DNA of 64,000 nt, taken from contig DATAVR010000143.1 of assembly GCA_036267635.1 (NCBI GenBank), positions 6,008-70,007 of the forward strand. The letters are read 5' to 3'. Made by a program: the position numbers and the translations under genes. The notes beneath the pieces were generated by a model. That model saw only the letters and a list, made by a program, of their open reading frames with translations. It did no database searches and was not told where the DNA came from. Numbering within the stretch: position 1 is the first letter of the stretch; each line of letters starts with the position of its first letter. Positions 23,544 through 32,059 of the stretch are shown here, one piece after another. The DNA comes from JADGRB01 sp036267635. Its GTDB lineage: Bacteria > Myxococcota_A > Polyangia > Fen-1088.

Positions 23544-24341
23544 ATGAGGTGGAGTCGAAGCGAGGTACGCACAGGCATGGCCGTCACCAGCACGAAGGGT
23601 GAGCGGCTGGGAAACGTCATCCGCACGGGCGCAGACACCTTCGTGGTCGAAAAGGGGGTGTTCTTCCCGAAGGACTACGAGCTCCGTTACGATCACATCA
23701 CCGGCCTCTCCGGTGACCAGATCGCCTACTCGCTCTCCGACGCCGACTCTCGGTTCGGGAACGTCGCGGAGACAGCGCGAGCGGGAAACGGCAACGGCAC
23801 GCTGCGCGCGGCGGTCGCTTCGGTCGCCTCGGCGGCCACGGGCGCCGCGGCGCGGACGGCCTCCGCCGCCACGGCCACGACCAGGAGCGGCGACGTCCGG
23901 ATCCCGCTCAGAGAAGAGGAGATCGGGATCGAGAAGGTCTCACGCGAAACCGGGCACGTCCGGATCCACAAGACGGTGAAGACCGAAGAGAAGCACTTCA
24001 GCGTCCCGGTCACGCGCGAGGACGTGGTGATCGAGCGGATCAGCGCGACCGGCGACGAGGCCTCGATCTCCTCGGAGCTCGCGTTCGAGGAGCAGACCCT
24101 CGACCTGCCGCTGCACGAAGAGGACGTCCAGGTGAGCAAGCGGACGCGGGTACGCGAGCAGATCGTCGTGCACCCGGTGGTTCAGGCGATAGAGAAAGAG
24201 GCCTCGGCCACCCTCCGGCACGAGGAGGCGGAGATCGAAGACACGCGCGGGCGCGCGCTCCGCAACCCCGACGGGTCCGCGGCCCGCAACGCCGACGGCT
24301 CGGTGACCCGACCGGGCTACGGCACGCCCGGCAGCCGCTGA
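23544..24341 (+). CDS. DUF2382/YsnF-type stress protein with PRC-barrel-like N-terminus
   Basis: A 265-residue protein. Residues about 5-65 are a small beta domain (GMAVTSTKGERLGNVIRTG, FFPKDYELRYDHITGL) of PRC-barrel type. Residues about 115-215 are the DUF2382 domain, with three beta-hairpin repeats such as IPLREEEIGIEKV, VPVTREDVVIERI and LPLHEEDVQVSKR. Members such as Bacillus YsnF are general-stress proteins of unknown activity. Ribosome site AAGGAGGTGA (23531-23540) is a complete match to the 16S rRNA tail, so high expression is likely. The tail repeats RNPDGSAARNADGS. Confidence 0.85.
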   Translation: MRWSRSEVRTGMAVTSTKGERLGNVIRTGADTFVVEKGVFFPKDYELRYDHITGLSGDQIAYSLSDADSRFGNVAETARAGNGNGTLRAAVASVASAATGAAARTASAATATTRSGDVRIPLREEEIGIEKVSRETGHVRIHKTVKTEEKHFSVPVTREDVVIERISATGDEASISSELAFEEQTLDLPLHEEDVQVSKRTRVREQIVVHPVVQAIEKEASATLRHEEAEIEDTRGRALRNPDGSAARNADGSVTRPGYGTPGSR

Positions 24342-24373
24342 AATCGACGAGCTGCTAGGACCGACAGACGACC

Positions 24374-24410
24374 CGCCCGTCACCGGCGCTCGGCGCCGGA
24401 CCGACGGGCG
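24374..24410. terminator. Strong bidirectional terminator between convergent genes
   Basis: An outer stem CGCCCGTC (24374-24381) with GACGGGCG (24403-24410) encloses CCGGCGC (24383-24389), TCG and GCGCCGG (24393-24399). On the plus strand it is followed by a T-run at about 24418-24422. It touches the TolC-family stop codon and lies 32 bases past the DUF2382 stop, so it can serve both. Confidence 0.8.
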
Positions 24411-25757
24411 TCAGTCGTTTTTGCCGAGCGCCTTCAGGAGCTGCGCGCGGGCGGTGTAGAGCTGGTACTGCGCGGAGACTCGCTGCGCCGCGGTGGTGGT
24501 GAGCGCCACCTGCGCGTCGCCGAGCTCGATGATGCTCCCCACGCCGGTCGTGTAGCGCCCCTCGGCCAGCCGCAGGCGGTCGCGCGTGTTGGCCAGCGCG
24601 TCCTCGGCGGCGGCGATCGCGCCTTTGGCGGCGCGAATTCCCAGCCGCGCCTGCTCGACGTCGAGCCGGACCTGCTGCCGCTCGGTCTCGAGCTGCGCCT
24701 GGGCCTGTACCACCTCTCCTTGGGCCTGGTGGATCTGGGCGTCGATGGCCCCGCCCTGCAGGAGCGGCACGCTCAGCGTGACCACGCCGCTGAAGTTCCA
24801 GGTCGTTTGGTCGAGCTGGGGGCCGCTCTCGTTGGCGCTGCCCGACAGGCCGAGATTGGGCCAATACATGTCGTGCGCCGAACGAAGTCCCAGCTCCTGG
24901 CTCTTGAGGTTGAGCCTCAGGTTGGCCATCTCGGGGCGCTTCCCCTTGGCGTCGTCGATCAGCGCCTCGACCTGGCCATCCTCGCCGTCGACGGCAGGGA
25001 ACTCTTCGTTGGAGAGGTCGTAGTCGACCGAGCGCTCGACTCCCATCGCCTGATTGAGCATCGCCCTGGCGACGGAGTAGCTGTTCTCGGCGTTGATGAC
25101 CTGGAGCTGCGCGGTGGCGCGATCGGCCCGGGCCTGACTGAGATCGATCTCGGGGTGCGTCCCCACCTCGACGAATCCCTGCACCTGCGCGAGGTGTTTC
25201 TCCTGATTGGCCAAGGTGTCGCGTGCGACGCCCACCAGATCCTTGGCGGCGCGCGCCGTGAAAAACGCGACCCGGGCGTTGTAATCGACCAGCGCCTCGC
25301 TGACGTGAAGACTCTCGTCGACGGCGTCGGCGGCCACGCGGGACGCCTTCCATCGATTGATGGTCTCGCCAAAATCGTAGACCAGTTGGCTGGCGTTGAC
25401 CCCCAGCCTCCACAGAGGGTTGGTGGCGAACGACGTCGACGCCTGCGTCCCGTTGGGAACCGTGCCGCCCGGCTGCGGGACGAAGTTGGAGGTGGCACGC
25501 GTGTACGACGCGATGGCGCTGAGCTGCGGCAGCAGCCCTCCCCGTGTCTGGTCGGCCAGCCCGCGCGCGGTGGTCGAGTTGCCACGAGCCAGATCGAGCA
25601 CCGGCTGGTGCGCGCGCGCGGCACGCAGCGCCTCGGCCAACGTGACCACGGGGGCGCTGGCGACCACGTCGGGGAGGGCTGGCGCGGCCTCCGCCGCCTC
25701 GGCGACGGACGCGACGAAGGTCAGCGAGAGCGCCAAGATGGAGAGGAATGGCTTCAT
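24411..25757 (-). CDS. TolC-family outer membrane efflux protein
   Basis: A 448-residue outer-membrane channel of the TolC family, the exit duct of a three-part exporter. A signal peptide (residues 1-25, ending VAEAAEA) is followed by two repeated OEP domains rich in long amphipathic helices (QPVLDLARGNSTTARGLADQ; QVRLDVEQARLGIRAAKGAI). The periodic LAEGRYTTGVGSIIELGDAQ near the C-terminus is typical of TolC, NodT and OprM. ATG 25757 is five bases after the permease stop. It is last in the MacA-ATPase-permease-TolC run. Confidence 0.92.
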   Translation of the reverse strand: MKPFLSILALSLTFVASVAEAAEAAPALPDVVASAPVVTLAEALRAARAHQPVLDLARGNSTTARGLADQTRGGLLPQLSAIASYTRATSNFVPQPGGTVPNGTQASTSFATNPLWRLGVNASQLVYDFGETINRWKASRVAADAVDESLHVSEALVDYNARVAFFTARAAKDLVGVARDTLANQEKHLAQVQGFVEVGTHPEIDLSQARADRATAQLQVINAENSYSVARAMLNQAMGVERSVDYDLSNEEFPAVDGEDGQVEALIDDAKGKRPEMANLRLNLKSQELGLRSAHDMYWPNLGLSGSANESGPQLDQTTWNFSGVVTLSVPLLQGGAIDAQIHQAQGEVVQAQAQLETERQQVRLDVEQARLGIRAAKGAIAAAEDALANTRDRLRLAEGRYTTGVGSIIELGDAQVALTTTAAQRVSAQYQLYTARAQLLKALGKND

Positions 25758-25762
25758 GGTCT

Positions 25763-26989
25763 TCACTCGTAGCGAAGGGCGTCGATCGGATCGAGCTGCG
25801 ACGCCTTGCGCGCCGGGTAGAGGCCGAACACCACCCCGACGAGGCCGCTGAAGCATACGGAGATGACCACGATGTCGGGACGCACCAACGTCGGCCAGCC
25901 GAACTTCGCGGCCAACCGCCCGGCGGTGAACACCCCCAGCGCCACGCCGATGAGGCCGCCGGCGACGGCCAGCGTGAGCGCCTCGACCAGGAACTGCAGC
26001 AGGATGTTGAGCGGCGTGGCGCCCACCGCCATCCGCACGCCGATCTCGCGCGTCCGCTCGGTCACGCTCACCAGCATGATGTTCATGATCCCGATGCCGC
26101 CCACCAGCAGCGACACGCCGGCGATGCTGGCGAGGAGCGTGGTCAGCGTGCGCATGCCGTCGGCCTGCGCGTTGGCCATCTCGGTCAGGTTGCGGATCGA
26201 GAAGTCGTCGTCGGCGCTGCTGTCGAGGTGGTGACGATCGCGCAAGAGGTCGGTCACCTGCGTCTCGGCGCGGGTGGTGGCGTCGGTCGACATGGCGCCG
26301 AGGAAGATCGTTCCCGAGATGAACTTCTGGAGGCCGCCCTGAATCTTGGTCTGGAACGTCGTCTGCGGGACGAACGCCACGTCGTCGTAGTCCTGGCCGA
26401 CCGGCGACTGTCCCTTCTTCTCCATCACCCCGATCACCTCGAACGGGATGTTCTTGATCCGCACCGTCTGCCCCACCGGATCGACGGCCCCGTAGAGCTT
26501 GTCGACGACCGTCGCCCCCAGCACCACCACCTTGGCCGACGACTCGACGTCCGAATCGAGCAGCAGCCGCCCGCGCTCGGCCTTCCAGTTGCGGATGGCG
26601 AAGTACTCCGGCGAGGTGCCGTTAACCGACGTCGCCCAGTTCTGATCGTCGCTCATGAGCTGCGCGCTCGAGCGCAGCTGGACGGCGGCGTAGCGGACCG
26701 CCGGCGCCTCCCGCCGGATCGCGCGCAGATCGTCCCAGGTGAGCGTCGGCAGCGTACCGAACCCGCCCCGCGCCCCGCTCGATTGGCTGCTGCCGGGCAT
26801 CACGATGAGCAGGTTCGAGCCCATCGAGGCGAACGACGCCTCGACCTGGGCCTTGGCCCCCTCTCCGATGGCCACCATGGCGATCACCGCGCCGACGCCG
26901 ATGATGATCCCGAGGACGGTGAGGAAGGAGCGCATCTTGTTGCGCATCAGCGCGCGCAGCGCGACGCGAAAGGTCTCCAGCGGAATCAC
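25763..26989 (-). CDS. MacB-type ABC transporter permease
   Basis: A 408-residue permease of the type VII (MacB/FtsX) exporter class. It has one TM helix near residue 20 (SFLTVLGIIIGVGAVIAMVAIGEGA), a large periplasmic domain (about 60-270) of MacB_PCD type, and three C-terminal TM helices forming the FtsX domain (VGGIGIMNIMLVSVTERTRE is a hallmark). These proteins push substrates from the periplasm through TolC by a piston-like motion powered by the cytoplasmic ATPase. Unlike E. coli MacB, the ATPase is a separate gene whose end overlaps this start by four bases. Confidence 0.93.
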   Translation of the reverse strand: MIPLETFRVALRALMRNKMRSFLTVLGIIIGVGAVIAMVAIGEGAKAQVEASFASMGSNLLIVMPGSSQSSGARGGFGTLPTLTWDDLRAIRREAPAVRYAAVQLRSSAQLMSDDQNWATSVNGTSPEYFAIRNWKAERGRLLLDSDVESSAKVVVLGATVVDKLYGAVDPVGQTVRIKNIPFEVIGVMEKKGQSPVGQDYDDVAFVPQTTFQTKIQGGLQKFISGTIFLGAMSTDATTRAETQVTDLLRDRHHLDSSADDDFSIRNLTEMANAQADGMRTLTTLLASIAGVSLLVGGIGIMNIMLVSVTERTREIGVRMAVGATPLNILLQFLVEALTLAVAGGLIGVALGVFTAGRLAAKFGWPTLVRPDIVVISVCFSGLVGVVFGLYPARKASQLDPIDALRYE

Positions 26990-27735
26990 GCCGAGACCTC
27001 CTGCGGCTCGTCGTCGCGGACCGAGGCCGCCAGATCCGCGGCCGCCTGTCGCGGGGTCTGCCGGGTGTCGGTGCGGATGCGCCCGTCGCGCATCACCACC
27101 ACGCGCGAGGCGTAGGCCGCCACGTCGGGCTCGTGCGTGACGAGCAGGACGGTGATCCCGGCGGCGGCCAGCTCCTGAAACAGCACCATGATCTCGACGG
27201 TGGTGCGCGAGTCGAGGTTGCCGGTCGGCTCGTCGGCCAGGATGAGGCGCGGTCGGGTCACCAGCGCCCGCGCCACCGCCACGCGCTGCTGTTGCCCGCC
27301 CGACATCTCGTTCGAGCGGTGGTGGACCCGCTCCGCCAGGCCGACCCGGCCGAGCGCCTCCAGCGCCCGCCGGTGCCGCTCCCGCGCGGCGACGCCGCCG
27401 TAGAGCAGCGGCAGCTCGACGTTCTCGAGCGCGCTCGTGCGCGAGAGCAGGTTGAAGCTCTGAAACACGAACCCCAGCGTCTTGTTCCGCACGCGCGCCA
27501 GCTCCCGCCGATCGAGCCGCGACACCTCGGCGCCGTCCAGCCGGTAGGCGCCGCTCGACGGCCGGTCGAGACAGCCGATGATGTTCATGAGCGTCGACTT
27601 CCCCGAGCCCGACGAGCCCATCACCGCCACGAAGTCGCGCTCCTCGACCGCCAGCGAGACCTCCCGCATGGCGTGCACCTCGACGTCGCCCATCCGGTAG
27701 ACCTTCGAGACCTTATCGAGCTCGATGAGCGCCAT
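26986..27735 (-). CDS. ABC transporter ATPase (MacB/LolD class)
   Basis: A 249-residue ATPase energising the adjacent permease. Walker A is GSSGSGKST, the signature motif is EMSGGQQQRVAVARAL, Walker B is RLILADEPTGNLD, and the H-loop lies in LLVTHEP. The Q-loop region LGFVFQSFNLL is also clear. The MacB/LolD subclass is indicated by RVYRMG-like start (VYRMGDVEVHAMREVSL) and by the FtsX-type partner. It sits between the adaptor (2 bases away) and the permease (4-base overlap), so stoichiometric expression is likely. Confidence 0.94.
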   Translation of the reverse strand: MALIELDKVSKVYRMGDVEVHAMREVSLAVEERDFVAVMGSSGSGKSTLMNIIGCLDRPSSGAYRLDGAEVSRLDRRELARVRNKTLGFVFQSFNLLSRTSALENVELPLLYGGVAARERHRRALEALGRVGLAERVHHRSNEMSGGQQQRVAVARALVTRPRLILADEPTGNLDSRTTVEIMVLFQELAAAGITVLLVTHEPDVAAYASRVVVMRDGRIRTDTRQTPRQAAADLAASVRDDEPQEVSA

Positions 27736-27737
27736 CT

Positions 27738-29096
27738 TCAGAACAGCCGCCGCATACCTCCGGGACCCGTCGGCGCGGCGGCCTCCGGCTGGCCGTCGGT
27801 GGCGGAGGCGTCGACGATTACTGGATCGCCGGCGTGCAGCTCCCCTTCCAGGAGCTCGGTCAGGTTGCCGTCGGAGAGGCCGATCCGCACCGGGACCATC
27901 TGCGGTTTTCCCTCGCGCAGCACCCAGACCGTACGGCGATCGGTGGGAGCGTCGCCGTGACCGCCCCCGCGCGCGCGCCCACTGCCGCCGCCGCCCGGTC
28001 TACCCGCGCGCGCGCCGGTTCCCCCGCCGCTGCGCGCGCCGCCGCCCGCGCCCGCCCCGGCCTTGCTGCGATCGGCCGCCTCACGCGCCACGGCCGGAAC
28101 CGGCATCCCGAGCGCCGTGAAGATCTCCGGCGTGGGGCGGAAGCGCATGGCGGCGTTCGGCACCCGCACGACGTCGTCCTTCTCCGCCGCGACGAAGGTG
28201 ATGTTGGCGGTCATGCCCGGACGCAATTTCAAATCGGGGTTGGCGACGTCGACGACCGCGTCGTAGGTGACCACGTTCTGCAGCGTCGTCGGCGCGTTGC
28301 GGATCTGGCGAACCTTGCCGCGAAAATGCTCTCCGGTGAAGGCGTCGACCGTGAAGGTCGCCGGCATCCCGGTGGCGAGCTTGCCGACGTCGGCCTCGGC
28401 GACCGAGGTATCGACCTGCATCTGTTGCAGGTCCTGGGCGATCACGAACAACGTCGGCGCGGAGAGCGACGCCGCCACCGTCTGCCCGACGTCGACGCTG
28501 CGAGAGATGACCGTCCCGTCGGTGGGCGACACGATGCGGGTCATGTCCAGGTTCACCTTCGCCTGGTAAAGAGCCGCCTTCGCCTGCGCCAGCGAACCCC
28601 GCGCGGCGGCGGTCTGCCCCTTCATCATCTCTTGATTGGCCTGCGAGGTGTCGTAGTCGGCCTGCGCGATCAGCTTCCGCTCGAGCAGGCTCTTCGAGCG
28701 CTCGAACTGCCGGCCGGCGTCGCGCTCCTGCGCCTCGGCCTTGACCAGGTTCCCCTCGGCCGCCTGGTAGTTCGCCTGCGCCTGTTGCAGCGCCGCATCG
28801 AACAGCTGCGGGTCGATCTTGGCGATGAGCTGCCCTTTCTTCACCGGCGAGTTCCAGTCGACGTAGAGCTTCTGCACCGTCCCCGACACCTGCGTGCCGA
28901 CCTGGACCGTCACCAGCGCCGACAACGTCCCGGTGGCGGTCACCCGCGCCACGATCCGCCCGCGGTCGACGAAGGCGGTGTCGAACTCGACCGGCGGCTT
29001 CCTGTGCGCCGCGCGCCAATTTCGCAGGCCGAGCCCGCCGCCGGCCAGCAGGAGCAGCGCGAGGGCCGTCACCAGCACGCGACGCGCGTTCGTCAT
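27738..29096 (-). CDS. MacA-type periplasmic adaptor (RND/HlyD family)
   Basis: A 452-residue membrane-fusion protein joining the ABC permease to TolC. A TM anchor (about residues 5-22) is followed by a beta-barrel/lipoyl start (GTLSALVTVQVGTQVSGTVQ), a long helical hairpin (ALQQAQANYQAAEGNLVKAE to QANQEMMKGQTAAARG), the second lipoyl half (VSPTDGTVISRSVDVGQTV), and a beta-barrel ending with VRIGLSDGNLTELLEG. Residues about 345-386 are an unusual Gly/Arg/Ala-rich insert within the membrane-proximal part. The start could be ATG 29096 or GTG 29114; neither has a clear ribosome site. It heads the export operon. Confidence 0.92.
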   Translation of the reverse strand: MTNARRVLVTALALLLLAGGGLGLRNWRAAHRKPPVEFDTAFVDRGRIVARVTATGTLSALVTVQVGTQVSGTVQKLYVDWNSPVKKGQLIAKIDPQLFDAALQQAQANYQAAEGNLVKAEAQERDAGRQFERSKSLLERKLIAQADYDTSQANQEMMKGQTAAARGSLAQAKAALYQAKVNLDMTRIVSPTDGTVISRSVDVGQTVAASLSAPTLFVIAQDLQQMQVDTSVAEADVGKLATGMPATFTVDAFTGEHFRGKVRQIRNAPTTLQNVVTYDAVVDVANPDLKLRPGMTANITFVAAEKDDVVRVPNAAMRFRPTPEIFTALGMPVPAVAREAADRSKAGAGAGGGARSGGGTGARAGRPGGGGSGRARGGGHGDAPTDRRTVWVLREGKPQMVPVRIGLSDGNLTELLEGELHAGDPVIVDASATDGQPEAAAPTGPGGMRRLF

Positions 29097-29217
29097 CGAG
29101 GGAAGGAACCCCACCGGGGCGAAAGATTAGATCGTTTCCCCACTTTTGCCTCGCTCGTCAGGGGAACGCGGCTCAGTTGTTGCGCATTCCCCTCCGGCCC
29201 CGGATGATCGCAAAAGC

Positions 29218-29814
29218 GTGCCCCCGGGCTCGAGACCGCCTTCGTTCCTGTTCGCTCCCGGCGCCGGCGCGCCTTCGTCCTCGGATTGGATGCGCGGCTG
29301 GCGAGACCGGCTGTCGTCGCTCGGCCAGGTCCAGACCTTCGACTATGCGTACATGCGCGCCCACCGACGCTCGCCCGACCGCCTGCCGGCGCTGATCGAG
29401 GCGCATCGCGCCGCGCTGGCCGAGCTGCGCGCGACCGCCGCCGGCCCCGTCTTCCTGATCGGCAAGTCGATGGGAGGCCGGATCGGCTGTCACCTCGCGC
29501 TCGAGGAGCAAACCGCCGGCCTGGTCTGCCTCGGTTACCCGCTCAAGTCGGGATCGACGGGCGCGCTCCGCGATCAGGTGCTGCTCTCGCTCCAGACCCC
29601 TGTGCTGTTCGTGCAAGGGACGCGCGATCCGCTATGCCCGCTCGATCTCCTGGCCGACCTGCGCGCCCGCATGACCGCCCCCAGCGCGCTGCTGATCGTC
29701 GAAGGCGGTGACCATTCACTGGCGGTCTCGGCGGCCGTGCGCAAGGCGCGCGGCGAAACTCAGGCCGACTCCGACGCCCGCGTGCTGGAGGCGATCCGCA
29801 GCTTCTGCAGTTAG
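29218..29814 (+). CDS. Alpha/beta hydrolase (Tex30/KANL3-like)
   Basis: A hydrolase-fold protein of about 198 residues from the GTG at 29218. The core pattern is FLFAPGAGAPSSSDWMRGW, the nucleophile Ser in LIGKSMGGRIG, an acid in VLFVQGTRDPLCPLD and the catalytic His in EGGDHSLAV. APGAGA and the short length are typical of the bacterial relatives of TEX30/KANL3, whose substrates are unknown. The start is uncertain: a TTG at 29146 would add 24 low-conservation residues. Its stop overlaps the stop of the squalene/phytoene synthase gene by four bases. Confidence 0.85.
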   Translation: MPPGSRPPSFLFAPGAGAPSSSDWMRGWRDRLSSLGQVQTFDYAYMRAHRRSPDRLPALIEAHRAALAELRATAAGPVFLIGKSMGGRIGCHLALEEQTAGLVCLGYPLKSGSTGALRDQVLLSLQTPVLFVQGTRDPLCPLDLLADLRARMTAPSALLIVEGGDHSLAVSAAVRKARGETQADSDARVLEAIRSFCS

Positions 29815-30815
29815 GGCCAGAGCGCCCTGAGCGCGCCCAGGTCGAAGTGGCTGGCCCACTCCTTGGCGGCGCGCGCCATGATCACCGCCTGGTCGCGGCG
29901 GCGGATCGACGGGCGGTGCGCGAAGACGTCGTAGCCAGCCGTCTCGATCTTGTCGAGGATCGTGGTGCCGACCAGCCAGATGAGCGTCAGCTCCATCCGC
30001 AGGTCCTTGCCCAGCTTCTCCAGCAGCGGGCGGCCGCGCTCGTAGAGCCCGCGCGTCCGCGTCACCTGGAAGCGCAGGAGATCGCGCAAGGCCGGCGTCA
30101 TCTTGAGCGCCTTCAGATCGGCCTCGCTGACGCTGAAGTGGTGCAGGTCCTCGGCCGGGATGTAGATGTGGTCGCGGGCGGCGTCGGCGGCGACGTCCTG
30201 CCAGAAATTCGTCAGCTGCAGCGCCGTCGACATTTCGTCGGCGAAACGGACCAGCGCCGGATCGCGGTAGCCGAAGAGGGCCAGCAAGAGGCGCCCCACC
30301 GGATCGGCCGAGCGGACGGTGTAGCCGCGCAGCGCCTGGAAGGTGGCGTAGCGGCGCACCTCCATGTCCATCCGGAACGCGGTCAGCATGTCGTCGAGCG
30401 GCGGGATCGGCAGGTCGCGTTTCTCGATGGTGTCGGCGAGCGCGATGAACACCGGGTGATCGGCCTCGCCGTGCGCACAACGGCCGAGCGCCTCCTCCCA
30501 GCGATCGAGCGCTTCGGCGCGGCGCCCTTCGTACTCGGGCTCGTCGGCGAAGTCGTCGGCGCTCCGCGCGAACGCGTAGAGCGCGGTCAAATGCGGGCGC
30601 AGCTCGGGGGGCACGAAGCGCGACGCCACCGGATAGCTCTCGGTGTGGGCGCGGACGAACTCCTCGCAGTAAGCGTACGAACGCTCGACGGTCCACGGTC
30701 CGGGCGGCGGATCGAGCCAGCGGATCGGCGGCTTCGTCACCGGCGCGAGCGGCGGCGTCCCACCCGCGTCGGTCTCGCGGGCCTCGCGCCCGCCCCGCAG
30801 GATCTGACGGATCAT
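29811..30815 (-). CDS. Squalene/phytoene synthase family protein (HpnC-like)
   Basis: A 334-residue head-to-head prenyl transferase. The first Asp-rich motif is YAFARSADDFADE and the second is LTNFWQDVAADAARDHIYIP; both bind the diphosphates through Mg2+. SRFVPPELRPHLTALYAFAR matches the HpnC/HpnD start region and GYTVRSADPVGRLLLALFG is the usual middle motif. HpnC works with HpnD and HpnE to make squalene from farnesyl diphosphate; CrtB gives phytoene. I favour HpnC by resemblance, but neither hpnD nor hpnE is here. It is last in the mevalonate operon, with an ATGA overlap with the HMG-CoA reductase gene, which ties it to isoprenoid supply. Confidence 0.85.
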   Translation of the reverse strand: MIRQILRGGREARETDAGGTPPLAPVTKPPIRWLDPPPGPWTVERSYAYCEEFVRAHTESYPVASRFVPPELRPHLTALYAFARSADDFADEPEYEGRRAEALDRWEEALGRCAHGEADHPVFIALADTIEKRDLPIPPLDDMLTAFRMDMEVRRYATFQALRGYTVRSADPVGRLLLALFGYRDPALVRFADEMSTALQLTNFWQDVAADAARDHIYIPAEDLHHFSVSEADLKALKMTPALRDLLRFQVTRTRGLYERGRPLLEKLGKDLRMELTLIWLVGTTILDKIETAGYDVFAHRPSIRRRDQAVIMARAAKEWASHFDLGALRALWP

Positions 30816-32041
30816 GATCGATCCCCGACGGAGCGCCCCATCGACTCGAGCGTCGGCAGTCCCACCGGGTTCGTCGATCTGCGGTGCAGGTTCATGTGAC
30901 CGCGCTGGATTCCCTCCGTGGCCAGCGCGCGCAGCGCGGCCAGGTTCGAGGCGAGCCCGGCGCTAGCGACGATCATCCCCAGCGTCGAGGCGTCGGTCGT
31001 CCCCAGCAGCTTGAGCGCCAGCCGGGCGCCCGCGTGGGCGTGCAGCGTGCCACCGACGGTGCCGAGCGCCATCGGCATCTCCAGCTCGCCGACGAGATCG
31101 CCCTCCTCGGCGCGCCAGATCGCGAGCGGTCGGTAGCGTCCGCTCACCGCCGCGAAGGCGTGCGCGCCCGCCTCGACGCCGCGCCAGTCGTTGCCGGTCG
31201 CCATCACCACCGCGTCGACGCCGTTCATGATCCCCTTGTTGTGGGTGGCGGCGCGGTAAGGATCGTCCTCGGCGAAGCGCGAGGCGGCGACGATCCCGTC
31301 CCGCACCGTCGCGCCCTCGACCGCGGCGGTGCCGAGCGCGGCCGCCGGGACCCGCGCCCGGACCCGCACGCAGCGCCGATCGCAGAGGTTGGTGAGGATG
31401 CGCAGCCCGGAGCGCCCGCCGGCCAGCTCGGCCACCCGCGACGCCAGCGCCTCGGCGACGGTGTTCACCATGTTGGCGCCCATCGCGTTGCGGCAGTCGA
31501 CGTGGACGTGGACCACCACCCGGCTCGGGTGCGCGCGCACCTCGATCTCGCGCGCGCCGCCGCCCCGCTCGGAGAGCCGCGGCAAGGTGGCGTGCGCCAG
31601 CGCGAGCAGCTCCTCGGTCGCCGCCTCCAGCCGCGCCACCGAGGCCTCGGTGTCGGCGACCTCGACGATCTCGATCTGCGCGGTCATCACCGGCGCGTCG
31701 GCCTCGGCGACGAACCCGCCCCCCTGCCGCACCATCCTGGCGGCGTTCGACGCGGCGGCGATCACCGAGGGCTCTTCCACGGCCATCGGCACCAGCACGT
31801 CGTGCCCGTTGACTCGAAAGTTCAGCCCCAACCCCAGCGGCAGGGCGTAGATGCCGACCGCGTTTTCGACCATCCGGTCGGCCGCCACCGTGTCGAGCCC
31901 GCCGCCCTCGAGCGTCTGCAGATCCTGCTCCGAGAGGTCGGCTCGGTGGCGGAGCAGCTCCCGCCGCTCGTCGACCGAGAGCCTGTAGAAACCGGGGAGG
32001 CGAGAGCCGTCGTGTCCGCCGTCGTCCGAGATTTCCGACAT
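30812..32041 (-). CDS. mvaA: Hydroxymethylglutaryl-CoA reductase, class II
   Basis: A 409-residue class II reductase interconverting HMG-CoA and mevalonate. The class hallmarks are MVENAVGIYALPLGLGLNF (with the catalytic Glu), LVPMAVEEPSVIAAASNAA, HNKGIMNGVDAVVMATGNDW (catalytic Lys and Asp) and a C-terminal RGHMNLH carrying the His. Class II enzymes can run either way; its place in a biosynthetic operon argues for mevalonate formation here. The start is ATG 32041 or GTG 32050. It lies 18 bases after the phosphomevalonate kinase stop and overlaps the next gene by four bases. Confidence 0.95.
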   Translation of the reverse strand: MSEISDDGGHDGSRLPGFYRLSVDERRELLRHRADLSEQDLQTLEGGGLDTVAADRMVENAVGIYALPLGLGLNFRVNGHDVLVPMAVEEPSVIAAASNAARMVRQGGGFVAEADAPVMTAQIEIVEVADTEASVARLEAATEELLALAHATLPRLSERGGGAREIEVRAHPSRVVVHVHVDCRNAMGANMVNTVAEALASRVAELAGGRSGLRILTNLCDRRCVRVRARVPAAALGTAAVEGATVRDGIVAASRFAEDDPYRAATHNKGIMNGVDAVVMATGNDWRGVEAGAHAFAAVSGRYRPLAIWRAEEGDLVGELEMPMALGTVGGTLHAHAGARLALKLLGTTDASTLGMIVASAGLASNLAALRALATEGIQRGHMNLHRRSTNPVGLPTLESMGRSVGDRS

Positions 32042-32059
32042 TTCCGACACTTCGCCTTT

